From Magnetovibrio sp. (lineage in GTDB: Bacteria; Pseudomonadota; Alphaproteobacteria; Rhodospirillales; Magnetovibrionaceae): DNA of 9,745 nt. The position numbers and the translations under genes are program-made. The DNA is taken from NCBI GenBank assembly GCA_016763255.1, contig JAESUA010000298.1, positions 1 through 9,745 of the forward strand, read 5' to 3'. Of the stretch, positions 1 to 5,678 are shown piece by piece; position 1 is the first letter of the stretch, and every line of letters begins with the position of its first letter. Below the pieces are notes generated by a model. It saw nothing but the letters and a program-made list of their open reading frames with translations, made no database searches and had not been told where the DNA came from.

Positions 1-184
1 GACCTCACGCACCGCGCGGTTTAGCTCTGGTTTGGGGGTGTTGGACTTCATGAAGCGCACCACCTTTATTGGTTGTACCGCAGACAGCCTGAACGCCATT
101 GGGCCAGCGGCGGTGAAGCTGGCCAATGCCGAAGGGCTGCAAGCCCACGGATTGTCGGTGTCGATCCGTTTGAACAGCAAATAG
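1..184 (+). CDS. hisD: Histidinol dehydrogenase, C-terminal end (partial)
   Basis: This is the last 60 codons of hisD; the gene begins before the window. The enzyme performs the final two NAD-dependent oxidations of histidine synthesis, L-histidinol to L-histidine, in the cytoplasm and with zinc. The visible segment starts TSRTARFSSGLGVLDFMKRT, a well conserved HisD stretch, and ends EGLQAHGLSVSIRLNSK. From memory of the family, the His in the 'EGLxAH' motif is the C-terminal zinc ligand contributed across the dimer. The reading frame starts at base 2 and stops at TAG 182-184. The next gene starts 18 bases later behind a G-rich ribosome binding site, so the two are probably co-transcribed. 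Confidence 0.93.
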   Translation, partial: TSRTARFSSGLGVLDFMKRTTFIGCTADSLNAIGPAAVKLANAEGLQAHGLSVSIRLNSK

Positions 185-202
185 CGCCAGGGGGCGGGGC
201 AC

Positions 203-679
203 ATGTCTGACGAAAAAGCCCGCATCAAAGAAATCCATCTCGACGAGCGCACGGTGGTGAACCGCACGGCGCAGGTCGATCATGAGCGCAAAGTCGCCAT
301 CTACGATCTGTTGGAAGACAATCACTTCGATCTTGTCGGTGGCCCCGAAGGCCCCTATGTGGTGCGCCTGTCGATCGAAGAAAATCGTCTAGCGTTTGAT
401 GTGCGCGACGAAAATGGCACCCCCATCAAGCGCTTTATGCTGGCGCTGTCACCGTTTCGCTCCATCGTGCGTGAATACCTGATGGTCTGTGACAGCTATT
501 TTAAGGCCATCAAAACCTCCAGCCCGTCGCAGATCGAGGCCATCGACATGGGCCGTCGCGGGTTGCACAACGACGGTTCCGAAGTGCTCGAACAACGCCT
601 CCATGAAAAGGTCGAATTGAACCACAATACGGCCCGGCGCTTATTCACCTTGGTGTGCGTCTTGCACATTCGGGCATAG
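203..679 (+). CDS. UPF0262 family protein
   Basis: This 158-residue soluble protein of unknown function belongs to the UPF0262 family, recognised by its opening (RIKEIHLDERTVVNR), the central DLLEDNHFDLVG segment and the FMLALSPFRSIVREYLMVC segment. The family is, as far as I know, restricted to alphaproteobacteria and sits after hisD, as here. No signal peptide or membrane segment is visible, and the protein is acidic and lacks recognisable catalytic motifs. The ATG at 203 is preceded by GGGGGCGGGG at a suitable distance. It lies between hisD (18-base gap) and a tyrosine-phosphatase-like gene (15-base gap), so it is very likely part of the same operon. The family call is firm; no molecular role can be read from the sequence. 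Confidence 0.88.
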   Translation: MSDEKARIKEIHLDERTVVNRTAQVDHERKVAIYDLLEDNHFDLVGGPEGPYVVRLSIEENRLAFDVRDENGTPIKRFMLALSPFRSIVREYLMVCDSYFKAIKTSSPSQIEAIDMGRRGLHNDGSEVLEQRLHEKVELNHNTARRLFTLVCVLHIRA

Positions 680-694
680 GGGAGAGCTACGCGC

Positions 695-1147
695 ATGTCC
701 CTCCCCCATGCAATACCCGGTGCCGTACTTTTTTCCTGCACCATGAATTCCATCCGTTCGCCCATGGCGGCGGCGATTTTGCGCCATTTTCATGGCCGCG
801 ACATTTTTGTCGATTCGGTCGGGGTGCGCAGCAAAGAGGTCGATGGTTTTGCGATTTTTGTGATGGATGAAATCGGCATCGATATTTCTGGGCATCAAGC
901 CAAGACCTTTGATGAATTAGAAGACAGCTCTTTTGATCTGGTGGTGTCGTTGTCACCCGAAGCCCAACATAAGGCCGTCGACCTGACCCGTTACATGGCG
1001 TGTGAGCTTGAATTTTGGCACACCTTTGATCCTTCAATCGTTGAAGGCGGGCGCGAAGAACGCCTGGAAGCCTATCGCATAGTCAGGGACGAATTGCTGG
1101 CGCGCATCAAAAAATACTTCCCATTGCCCACCGCATATGACGTTTAA
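695..1147 (+). CDS. Low-molecular-weight protein-tyrosine phosphatase family
   Basis: This 150-residue cytoplasmic protein has the low-molecular-weight phosphatase fold. The P-loop C-X5-R-S is visible at residues 15-22 (CTMNSIRS), giving the nucleophile Cys15 and phosphate-binding Arg21. A C-terminal Asp112-Pro113 is the likely general acid (DP loop), followed by an [17 protein letters not shown] helix typical of the family. LMW-PTPs hydrolyse phosphotyrosine, and the same fold serves arsenate reductases, so the substrate cannot be fixed from sequence. The P-loop Asn-Ser-Ile in place of the common Gly-Asn-Ile/Ser is the variant I associate with the copy found next to infA in alphaproteobacteria. 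The start at ATG 695 follows GGGGAGAG. It sits between the UPF0262 gene and infA. Confidence 0.85.
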   Translation: MSLPHAIPGAVLFSCTMNSIRSPMAAAILRHFHGRDIFVDSVGVRSKEVDGFAIFVMDEIGIDISGHQAKTFDELEDSSFDLVVSLSPEAQHKAVDLTRYMACELEFWHTFDPSIVEGGREERLEAYRIVRDELLARIKKYFPLPTAYDV

Positions 1148-1244
1148 TGGCGAAAATGAGGCATCGTTGCTGAATAAACTTGACCTTTGCGGCGCAACTG
1201 TCCACTTATGGGGCCGCTTAGAGCTTAATTTTTATGAGAGTCTT

Positions 1245-1463
1245 ATGGCTAAAGAAGAAGTCCTCGAATTTTCCGGTCTTGTTACGGAACTCCTGCCCAA
1301 TGCAATGTTTCGCGTTGAGTTGGAAAATGGTCACGAAATTCTGGCGCATACCGCAGGTAAAATGCGTAAGCATCGCATTCGTGTACTCGCCGGTGATAAG
1401 GTCACGGTGGAAATGACCCCGTACGATCTGACCAAGGGCCGTATCACGTTCCGTTTCAAATAA
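1245..1463 (+). CDS. infA: Translation initiation factor IF-1
   Basis: This is a 72-residue protein, the standard IF-1 length, starting [20 protein letters not shown] and ending [11 protein letters not shown]. It is a single S1-type OB-fold that binds the ribosomal A site during 30S initiation complex assembly. The [19 protein letters not shown] core is nearly invariant in proteobacteria. The ATG at 1245 was preferred to the in-frame ATG at 1137 because only 1245 gives the family length and N-terminus; a GAGAG lies 5 bases upstream. The 97-base gap after the phosphatase gene is the largest between genes in this run. It contains a possible -35 (TTGACC, 1180-1185) with a weak -10 (ACTTAT, 1204-1209, 18-base spacer), so infA may have its own promoter; that promoter is a guess. 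Confidence 0.97.
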   Translation: MAKEEVLEFSGLVTELLPNAMFRVELENGHEILAHTAGKMRKHRIRVLAGDKVTVEMTPYDLTKGRITFRFK

Positions 1464-1541
1464 GGCTGATCTGCTTCAAGTCAGACTGGCCGCGCCACAC
1501 GCTTGCGGCTCCAACCGTTTGAAAAGGGATACGTCTGCGTC

Positions 1542-2132
1542 TTGACCGGTCAAGTTCCTTTGATTCTGGCTTCTGCATCGCCCAGGCGCGTTGAGCTCCT
1601 GGGCCAAATTGGTATCAGCCCCGATCTGATTCTCCCCGCCGACGTTGATGAAGTGCCGCTTCGTGATGAACGGCCCATCGATATGGCCCGCCGTCTGGCG
1701 CTCGCCAAAGCTCGCGAAATTCAAAAAGATCACCCCGATGCCTGCATCATCGGTGCCGACACGGTTGTTTGTGTCGGCCGTCGTATCTTGGGTAAGGCTG
1801 AAGACGCCGCCCAGGCCCGCGCCTATCTGAGCCTTTTGTCGGGGCGCTCTCACCGTGTCGTTGGTGGCTTGGCCATCCTCACCCCGCAAAGGGCGGTGGT
1901 GAAAGCGATCACCACCAAGGTCGATTTTAAGCGCCCGAGTGACCAAGAAATTGACGGCTATATCGCTTCAGAGGAATGGCATGACAAGGCCGGTGCCTAT
2001 GCCATTCAAGGTCGCGCGGGTGCATTTGTGAAATCCATCAATGGCTCCTACGCCAACGTGGTGGGGCTGGCGGTGCATGATGTGGCCAATGTGCTCAAGG
2101 GGCTTGGCATTCATCCTCAAGGCCTGATCTGA
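1542..2132 (+). CDS. maf: Maf family nucleoside triphosphate pyrophosphatase (dTTP/UTP type)
   Basis: This 196-residue protein hydrolyses non-canonical or surplus nucleoside triphosphates to the monophosphate plus pyrophosphate. Visible motifs are the N-terminal LILASASPRR phosphate-binding segment, the IIGADTVV motif with the catalytic aspartate, and KAGAYAIQG. The last motif resembles the YhdE branch (dTTP/UTP) rather than YceF (m7GTP). No ATG lies near the expected N-terminus. TTG 1542 is chosen because an AAGGGA lies 12 bases upstream and the protein then starts just before the conserved LILASASPRR. TTG 1503 and TTG 1560 are alternatives. The stop codon overlaps the start of the RNase E/G gene by one base (TGATG), indicating translational coupling. 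Confidence 0.93.
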   Translation: MTGQVPLILASASPRRVELLGQIGISPDLILPADVDEVPLRDERPIDMARRLALAKAREIQKDHPDACIIGADTVVCVGRRILGKAEDAAQARAYLSLLSGRSHRVVGGLAILTPQRAVVKAITTKVDFKRPSDQEIDGYIASEEWHDKAGAYAIQGRAGAFVKSINGSYANVVGLAVHDVANVLKGLGIHPQGLI

Positions 2133-3157
2133 TGGCCCTAGACCATATGATCGTGCGCGTCAGGCCCGGTGAAACGCGCATCGCGTGCACCGATGGCGAC
2201 GGGGTGCTGAAAGACTTTGCCCTTTATCGTGATCAAAGCACCGGTTTGGTCGGTGATGTGTTTTTGGCGCGGGTGAAAAAAGTGGTTCCGGCCATGGAAG
2301 CCGCATTCGTTGACATCGGCGATGAGCGCGATGGCTTTTTGGGCTTGGCCGATGCCCGCCCGCAGCCGCATATGGGCGGCCTGAGCGCGCGCGATCGCAT
2401 CTCTGATTACATGCACGAGGGCCAAGCCGTGATGGTCCAGGTGTTGGCGGCCGCGCGTGAAGGCAAGGGTGCCAAGCTGACGTGCCGTGTCAATGTCACC
2501 GGGGCCTTCTTGGTTTTAACGCCAAATGATCCGGGCATCCGGGTGTCCAAACGCATCAGTGATGACGCGGAACGCAGCCGTTTGCGTACGCTGCTCAGTG
2601 GCCAGTTGCAACATTCAGAAGGCTGTGTGATCCGCTCCGGTGCCAAAGGGGTGGGGGAAAAGTCGATTCATGCAGAGGTGGCGTTGCTGCGTGCCTGTTG
2701 GACGGACCTGCAAGGCCATGCAAACACGCACACACCGCCTGCATTGCTGAGTGGTGGGGCACTGCCTGCGGTGCAGTTTCTCACCCAAAACGGCCATCAT
2801 AACTTGGCCAAAATTGTCATTGATGACCCCGCCACCGCGCACAAGGTCGAGGCGGAATTGGACAGGCTTGGCGTCGTGCCAAACGGTGGCGTTGAGCGCC
2901 ATCTGGGCGGTGGTGACGTGTTTGAAGCCACCGGGGTTGCCGATCAAGTCGCGGCCTTGATGGATCCGGTGGTGCCGCTTTCGGGCGGTGGTTCCATCAT
3001 CATCGAAGAAACCACCGCCATCACCACCATCGACGTCAACGCTGGGAATGCCGGTCCGGCCAAGGGCGGGCGCGCAGCCGATGTGGCCTTGGCGACCAAT
3101 TTGGCGGCGATGAAAGAAATTGCCCGGCAGATGCGCCTGCGCAACTTGGCGGCTTGA
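2132..3157 (+). CDS. rng: Ribonuclease E/G, N-terminal part (frameshifted gene)
   Basis: These 341 codons encode the first two thirds of an RNase E/G endoribonuclease of the short, RNase G-like type, which acts in rRNA processing and mRNA decay. The S1 RNA-binding domain is near residues 37-125 (GDVFLARVKKVVPAMEAAFVDIG). An RNase H-like part follows, then the start of the DNase I-like catalytic subdomain with TTIDVNAG at 298-305. Asp301 corresponds to RNase E Asp303, one of the two metal-binding aspartates. The frame then reads MRLRNLAA and stops, where the family reads RLRNLGGLIVIDFI. The continuation is found intact one frame over from 3154. The ATG overlaps the maf stop by one base. The truncated product lacks the second catalytic aspartate and the zinc-link, so it should be inactive on its own. 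Confidence 0.9.
   Translation: MALDHMIVRVRPGETRIACTDGDGVLKDFALYRDQSTGLVGDVFLARVKKVVPAMEAAFVDIGDERDGFLGLADARPQPHMGGLSARDRISDYMHEGQAVMVQVLAAAREGKGAKLTCRVNVTGAFLVLTPNDPGIRVSKRISDDAERSRLRTLLSGQLQHSEGCVIRSGAKGVGEKSIHAEVALLRACWTDLQGHANTHTPPALLSGGALPAVQFLTQNGHHNLAKIVIDDPATAHKVEAELDRLGVVPNGGVERHLGGGDVFEATGVADQVAALMDPVVPLSGGGSIIIEETTAITTIDVNAGNAGPAKGGRAADVALATNLAAMKEIARQMRLRNLAA
3146..3157 (+). other. Frameshift junction in the RNase E/G gene
   Basis: The zero frame reads TTG GCG GCT TGA here (Leu-Ala-Ala-stop). Inserting a single G in the GG at 3148-3149 gives Leu-Gly-Gly-Leu-Ile-Val-Ile-Asp, the family consensus, and joins the two frames perfectly. The junction is therefore a one-base loss or an assembly error. 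The last four bases, TTGA, also form a stop/start overlap (TGA 3155-3157, TTG 3154-3156). No slippery heptamer of the X-XXY-YYZ kind precedes it. Confidence 0.85.
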
Positions 3158-3600
3158 TCGTCATCGATTTCATCTCGATGTCCGGCAAGGATGGTGCTGG
3201 ACGCGTGGTCACGGCTTTAAAAGAAGCCCTAGTGGCCGATACCGCCAGCCCGCATGTTTTGGGCACCACCAAGGGTGGGTTACTTGAGCTCACCCGTCCC
3301 CGCCGCCGTCCGCCCCTTTCAAGCCAAGTGCTGGCCCCATGCCCGCTGTGCCGCACAGGACACGCCGAAGCACCGCTGAGCGTCGCCTATCGGGCCCTGG
3401 ACCGGGTCCTGGCCGAGGTTTGGTCTCAACCAGCATTGATCCCGGAGCTGTACGCCTCGGCCGCTGTGGTGAGGGCGCTCCTTGATCAGGGCAAAGTGGC
3501 CTTGGATGAAATGGAAACAAAGCTGGGCCACCCTTTGGAATTGAATGTCGATGAGCACATTGCCCATGATCAGTTCCGTATTGAACCGGCACAAAGGTGA
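3154..3600 (+). CDS. rng: Ribonuclease E/G, C-terminal part (frameshifted gene)
   Basis: This 148-codon frame continues the RNase E/G catalytic domain. It opens with IVIDFISM, whose Asp corresponds to RNase E Asp346, the second metal ligand. It goes on through GKDGAGRVVTALKEAL and LLELTRPRRRPPL, then the CPLC zinc-link (Cys63, Cys66) that holds RNase E/G dimers together, and a C-terminal tail ending EPAQR. The apparent TTG start is simply the conserved Leu codon of GGLIVIDF, so it is not a natural N-terminus unless reinitiation occurs at the TTGA overlap. Together with the upstream frame the intact protein would be about 490 residues, a normal length for RNase G-like enzymes. The yacG start follows 4 bases after the stop. 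Confidence 0.88.
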   Translation: MIVIDFISMSGKDGAGRVVTALKEALVADTASPHVLGTTKGGLLELTRPRRRPPLSSQVLAPCPLCRTGHAEAPLSVAYRALDRVLAEVWSQPALIPELYASAAVVRALLDQGKVALDEMETKLGHPLELNVDEHIAHDQFRIEPAQR

Positions 3601-3604
3601 TCGC

Positions 3605-3823
3605 ATGAATGACGATAATGTTGTCGAACTGAAGACGCTGAAAAAGGCCGGCAAAAAGGCCAAAAAATGCCTGATGTGCGCCAAACCGTGCGAAGAAAAA
3701 TACAAACCGTTTTGTAGCAAGCGCTGCGCCGATCTGGATCTTGGCAAGTGGTTAGGGGACGGTTATCGCATCCCCACCGACGAGGTCGGAGGCTTCCCCG
3801 GCGGCTTTGGCGAGGATGACTAA
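3605..3823 (+). CDS. yacG: DNA gyrase inhibitor / zinc-binding protein YacG
   Basis: This small 72-residue protein has a single zinc ribbon, C22-X2-C25 ... C37-X3-C41, inside the family signature PFCSKRCADLDLGKWL. In E. coli YacG binds GyrB and inhibits gyrase; that function is assumed by homology. The N-terminal 21 residues are lysine-rich and variable. The C-terminal tail is glycine- and acid-rich (GGFPGGFGEDD), as is common in alphaproteobacterial members. The ATG at 3605 has a strong AAAGGTGA 5 bases upstream, which overlaps the RNase stop codon; an ATG 20 codons earlier is in frame but would lie within the RNase gene. It is the last gene of the housekeeping run, as in other alphaproteobacteria. 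Confidence 0.93.
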   Translation: MNDDNVVELKTLKKAGKKAKKCLMCAKPCEEKYKPFCSKRCADLDLGKWLGDGYRIPTDEVGGFPGGFGEDD

Positions 3824-3864
3824 GTCGCGGTCAAAAAAAAGCACAAGAATCAGTGATAGGACGC

Positions 3865-3893
3865 TGGACAGTGGCGCTGGAATTTCCTATAAA
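3865..3893 (+). promoter_or_regulatory. Sigma-70 type promoter of tRNA-Phe
   Basis: TGGACA (3865-3870), a spacer of exactly 17 bases, and TATAAA (3888-3893) make a near-consensus housekeeping promoter. Transcription would start near 3900, leaving a leader of about 38 bases before the mature tRNA. It lies in the 114-base gap after yacG, so the tRNA need not depend on readthrough. Confidence 0.72.
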
Positions 3894-3937
3894 CCGGGCC
3901 GTACCCTTACACAGAGTCGTTCGACTTTGTGATCTAT

Positions 3938-4013
3938 GCCCGGGTAGCTCAGTTGGTAGAGCAGCGGATTGAAAATCCGCGTGTCGGTGGTTCGAATCCG
4001 CCCCCGGGCACCA
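3938..4013 (+). tRNA. tRNA-Phe (anticodon GAA)
   Basis: This 76-base cloverleaf includes an encoded CCA. The acceptor stem pairs GCCCGGG (3938-3944) with CCCGGGC (4003-4009). The D arm is GCTCAGTTGGTAGAGC. The anticodon stem is GCGGA/TCCGC with loop TTGAAAA, placing the anticodon GAA at 3971-3973. The T arm contains the invariant GGTTCGAATCC. All expected stems form, so the identity is secure. It is flanked by its own promoter and terminator. Confidence 0.97.
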
Positions 4014-4019
4014 TTATTC

Positions 4020-4054
4020 AAAAGGCTTCGGCAGATATGCTGGGGCCTTTTTTT
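4020..4054 (+). terminator. Rho-independent terminator after tRNA-Phe
   Basis: AAAAGGC (4020-4026) pairs with GCCTTTT (4045-4051), with inner pairing CAG/CTG around an ATATG loop. The stem runs into seven T residues (4048-4054). It begins 6 bases after the tRNA CCA end, which makes the tRNA a single-gene transcription unit. Confidence 0.82.
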
Positions 4055-4098
4055 ATGATCTTCTCAAATGAATGCACAGCTCAAACAGGCGAAATCTA

Positions 4099-4503
4099 AT
4101 GCAAACCTTTAAACTCACACCCAAACCTCGCAGCGATTTTCGCCAGGAAGTCGATTTAATTCAAAAAAAATGCAAGCTTGAGAAGTATGGATATCGCCAT
4201 AACAAAATCGTTTATGGTTTCTGTGAAGAATTGCCTGATCTCACCAAGCTTCGATCACTTGGTTTAAATATTGAAGAGATTAGCTTTGATAAAGCACAAC
4301 TGTGCCTCATCAACGATCTGGTCGAACGAGGTCGCGCAAAATCGAAGATCGATCATCTTAAATATGATCGAGAAGAAAACGATGTAAATAATGAGTCGGA
4401 AGCAGCTGTTGTGCAGCAGAAGTTGATGGATTTAAACAACAATATTCAAGCCGCCAAAGAAGTCCTGAGCATTACAGGAATACTTAAGTTATTGAAGTTT
4501 TAG
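4099..4503 (+). CDS. Hypothetical protein, 134 residues
   Basis: I do not recognise this protein. It is soluble, highly charged (many Lys, Arg, Glu and Asp), and has no signal peptide or membrane helix. The second half (about residues 70-125) has a helix-prone, coiled-coil-like composition with an Asn/Gln-rich stretch, and the protein ends in a hydrophobic ITGILKLLKF. The start at ATG 4099 is supported by AGGCGA 6 bases upstream; an in-frame ATG at 4072 would add nine residues. The gene is clearly AT-richer than the housekeeping genes before it (roughly 40% GC by eye) and uses A/T-ending codons freely, which could mean more recent acquisition. It lies between the tRNA-Phe terminator and a small RRM protein gene on the same strand. 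That it is coding rests on length, codon pattern and a plausible ribosome site. Confidence 0.55.
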   Translation: MQTFKLTPKPRSDFRQEVDLIQKKCKLEKYGYRHNKIVYGFCEELPDLTKLRSLGLNIEEISFDKAQLCLINDLVERGRAKSKIDHLKYDREENDVNNESEAAVVQQKLMDLNNNIQAAKEVLSITGILKLLKF

Positions 4504-4586
4504 CTTGAAACGGATTTGTTTTTGTTGAAAACTTAACCTCATGCGACACTTTAATGTTTCACTTTTTTATTTTCATCGGAGCCTCA

Positions 4587-4823
4587 ATGAAACTGATTGC
4601 CCTTAATTTGCCGCGAGATTTTAGCGAGCAAAATTTAGAAAAATTATTCAACGTTCATGGCAATGTCACAGCCTGCACCCTTGTCCTTGATGACAAGAAT
4701 GGTGCTTCTAAGGGCTTTGGATTTGTCGAGATGGAACGCGAGGAAGACGCGATGGTTGCTATTGAAAAATTACATGGCACCAAGGTGAAGCAAAATAAAA
4801 TTCGCGTGAAGTCTGCACAATAA
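4587..4823 (+). CDS. RRM-domain RNA-binding protein
   Basis: This 78-residue protein is a single RNA recognition motif with nothing else attached. RNP2 is LIALNL (residues 3-8) and RNP1 is KGFGFVEM (42-49), including the two aromatic residues that stack on RNA bases. The beta-alpha-beta-beta-alpha-beta order is complete and ends NKIRVKSAQ. Small RRM proteins of this kind occur in many proteobacteria and cyanobacteria and are often cold- or stress-linked; the RNA target here is unknown. The start at ATG 4587 has GGAG 5 bases upstream; an ATG 11 codons earlier would only add a hydrophobic, phenylalanine-rich leader. The 83-base gap before it contains TTGAAA (4525-4530) and TTTAAT (4550-4555) with a long 19-base spacer, a weak promoter candidate. 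Confidence 0.9.
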   Translation: MKLIALNLPRDFSEQNLEKLFNVHGNVTACTLVLDDKNGASKGFGFVEMEREEDAMVAIEKLHGTKVKQNKIRVKSAQ

Positions 4824-5084
4824 TTTGCGGCTGGGCGGCGTCAAAGGCTTCAACGGGAGTCCGCCCACCAAACGATGAGTGGGGGCATTAGCCCAGGAAC
4901 ATTTTGTAGCGTAGATCACACATCCGGCACGATTGTGGCCCAGTGGGCGAATTGGATGGATTGCGTTTGTCCATCCCGCTGCATTGGCTCAGCCGCATGG
5001 GCATTCAGAAGAAAGAGCAATGCCGAGTTTTATCAAGAACAAACCGTTCCGGTTTTATTCAAACATGCCCGACGTGGGTATTGG
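4824..5084. other. Convergent intergenic region rich in hairpins
   Basis: These 261 bases separate the RRM gene (+) from the rhomboid gene (-). I see no recognisable gene. Short inverted repeats are TGGGCGG/CCGCCCA (4832-4838 with 4861-4867), GGGC-ATTA-GCCC (4883-4894), GCCC-AGT-GGGC (4938-4948), GGATGGA/TCCATCC with a 9-base loop (4954-4976), and AAACCG-TTC-CGGTTT (5041-5055). The last is followed by TATT on the + strand and GTTCTT on the - strand and could act as a weak two-way terminator. None has a strong T tract. Confidence 0.5.
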
Positions 5085-5657
5085 CTACGAGCGTCCCCTT
5101 GCCGATTTCGAGTTCGCAAACTTGTGAAAGAACCAGATACTGGCAATGCCGGCGATCAGGCCGAAAAAATGGCCCTCGAAGGAAATGTAGCTTCTCTGGG
5201 GGAGGATGCCCCAAAGCAGTCCGCCATAAAGGCTGATAGTGATGAGCGCGATGACAATTGAGCTGATGCTGCGTTCAATCACGGCCCTGGTGACCAAGGC
5301 TCCGAAATACCCAAACACCAGGCCGCTTGCGCCGACGTGATAGGAGCTTCTGGCGAACATCCAAACCAGAATGCCCGACACAACGACAATCATGACCGTG
5401 AGGGTCCAAAAACGTTTTCTGCCTGCGGTCAGTGTCAGTCCGCCCAGGATCAGGAGGGGAATTGTGTTGGAGACGGCATGCCAAATGCCGGCATGAAGAA
5501 ACGGCGCCAAAGGTATGCCGATCAGCCCACCAATATTGCGTGGCAAAATCCCCCATGTCGCCAGCCGATGGCCCCAAAACACGTTGACGGCCTCGACCAC
5601 CCATATGATGGTGAGCAAAAGCAGGACCGGGGCGAGGGTCTTTGTGATGAGTTTCAT
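5085..5657 (-). CDS. Rhomboid family intramembrane serine protease
   Basis: This 190-residue polytopic membrane protein has the rhomboid catalytic features. They are H60-X3-N64 in an early helix (HAVSN), the nucleophile motif GASG at 109-112 (Ser111), and the catalytic His163 in EGHFFGLIAG. Six membrane helices can be placed, roughly at 8-25, 43-55, 62-78, 86-101, 108-128 plus 131-150, and 160-179, the compact six-helix bacterial form. Rhomboids cleave substrate proteins within or near the membrane plane; the substrate here is unknown. It is the last gene of the - strand cluster, 21 bases after the potassium channel stop. No good ribosome site precedes the ATG at 5657, so translation may depend on coupling to the channel gene. 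Confidence 0.92.
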   Translation of the reverse strand: MKLITKTLAPVLLLLTIIWVVEAVNVFWGHRLATWGILPRNIGGLIGIPLAPFLHAGIWHAVSNTIPLLILGGLTLTAGRKRFWTLTVMIVVVSGILVWMFARSSYHVGASGLVFGYFGALVTRAVIERSISSIVIALITISLYGGLLWGILPQRSYISFEGHFFGLIAGIASIWFFHKFANSKSARGRS

Positions 5658-5678
5658 CCGGGTCTGCCGATCTGAGGT

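Noticed and set aside
1137..1244. Longer N-terminus for IF-1 starting at ATG 1137
   Set aside because: It would overlap the phosphatase gene and add 36 residues absent from the highly conserved 72-residue family.
3140..3157. Programmed -1 ribosomal frameshift in the RNase E/G gene
   Set aside because: The bases before the junction (AACTTGGCGG) do not form a slippery heptamer, and no clear downstream pseudoknot was seen. A base loss or sequencing error explains it more simply.
4875..5261. A 128-codon + strand open frame across the convergent gap
   Set aside because: Its second half is antisense to the well supported rhomboid gene, its composition is irregular (many Cys, Trp and Arg), and no family is recognisable.
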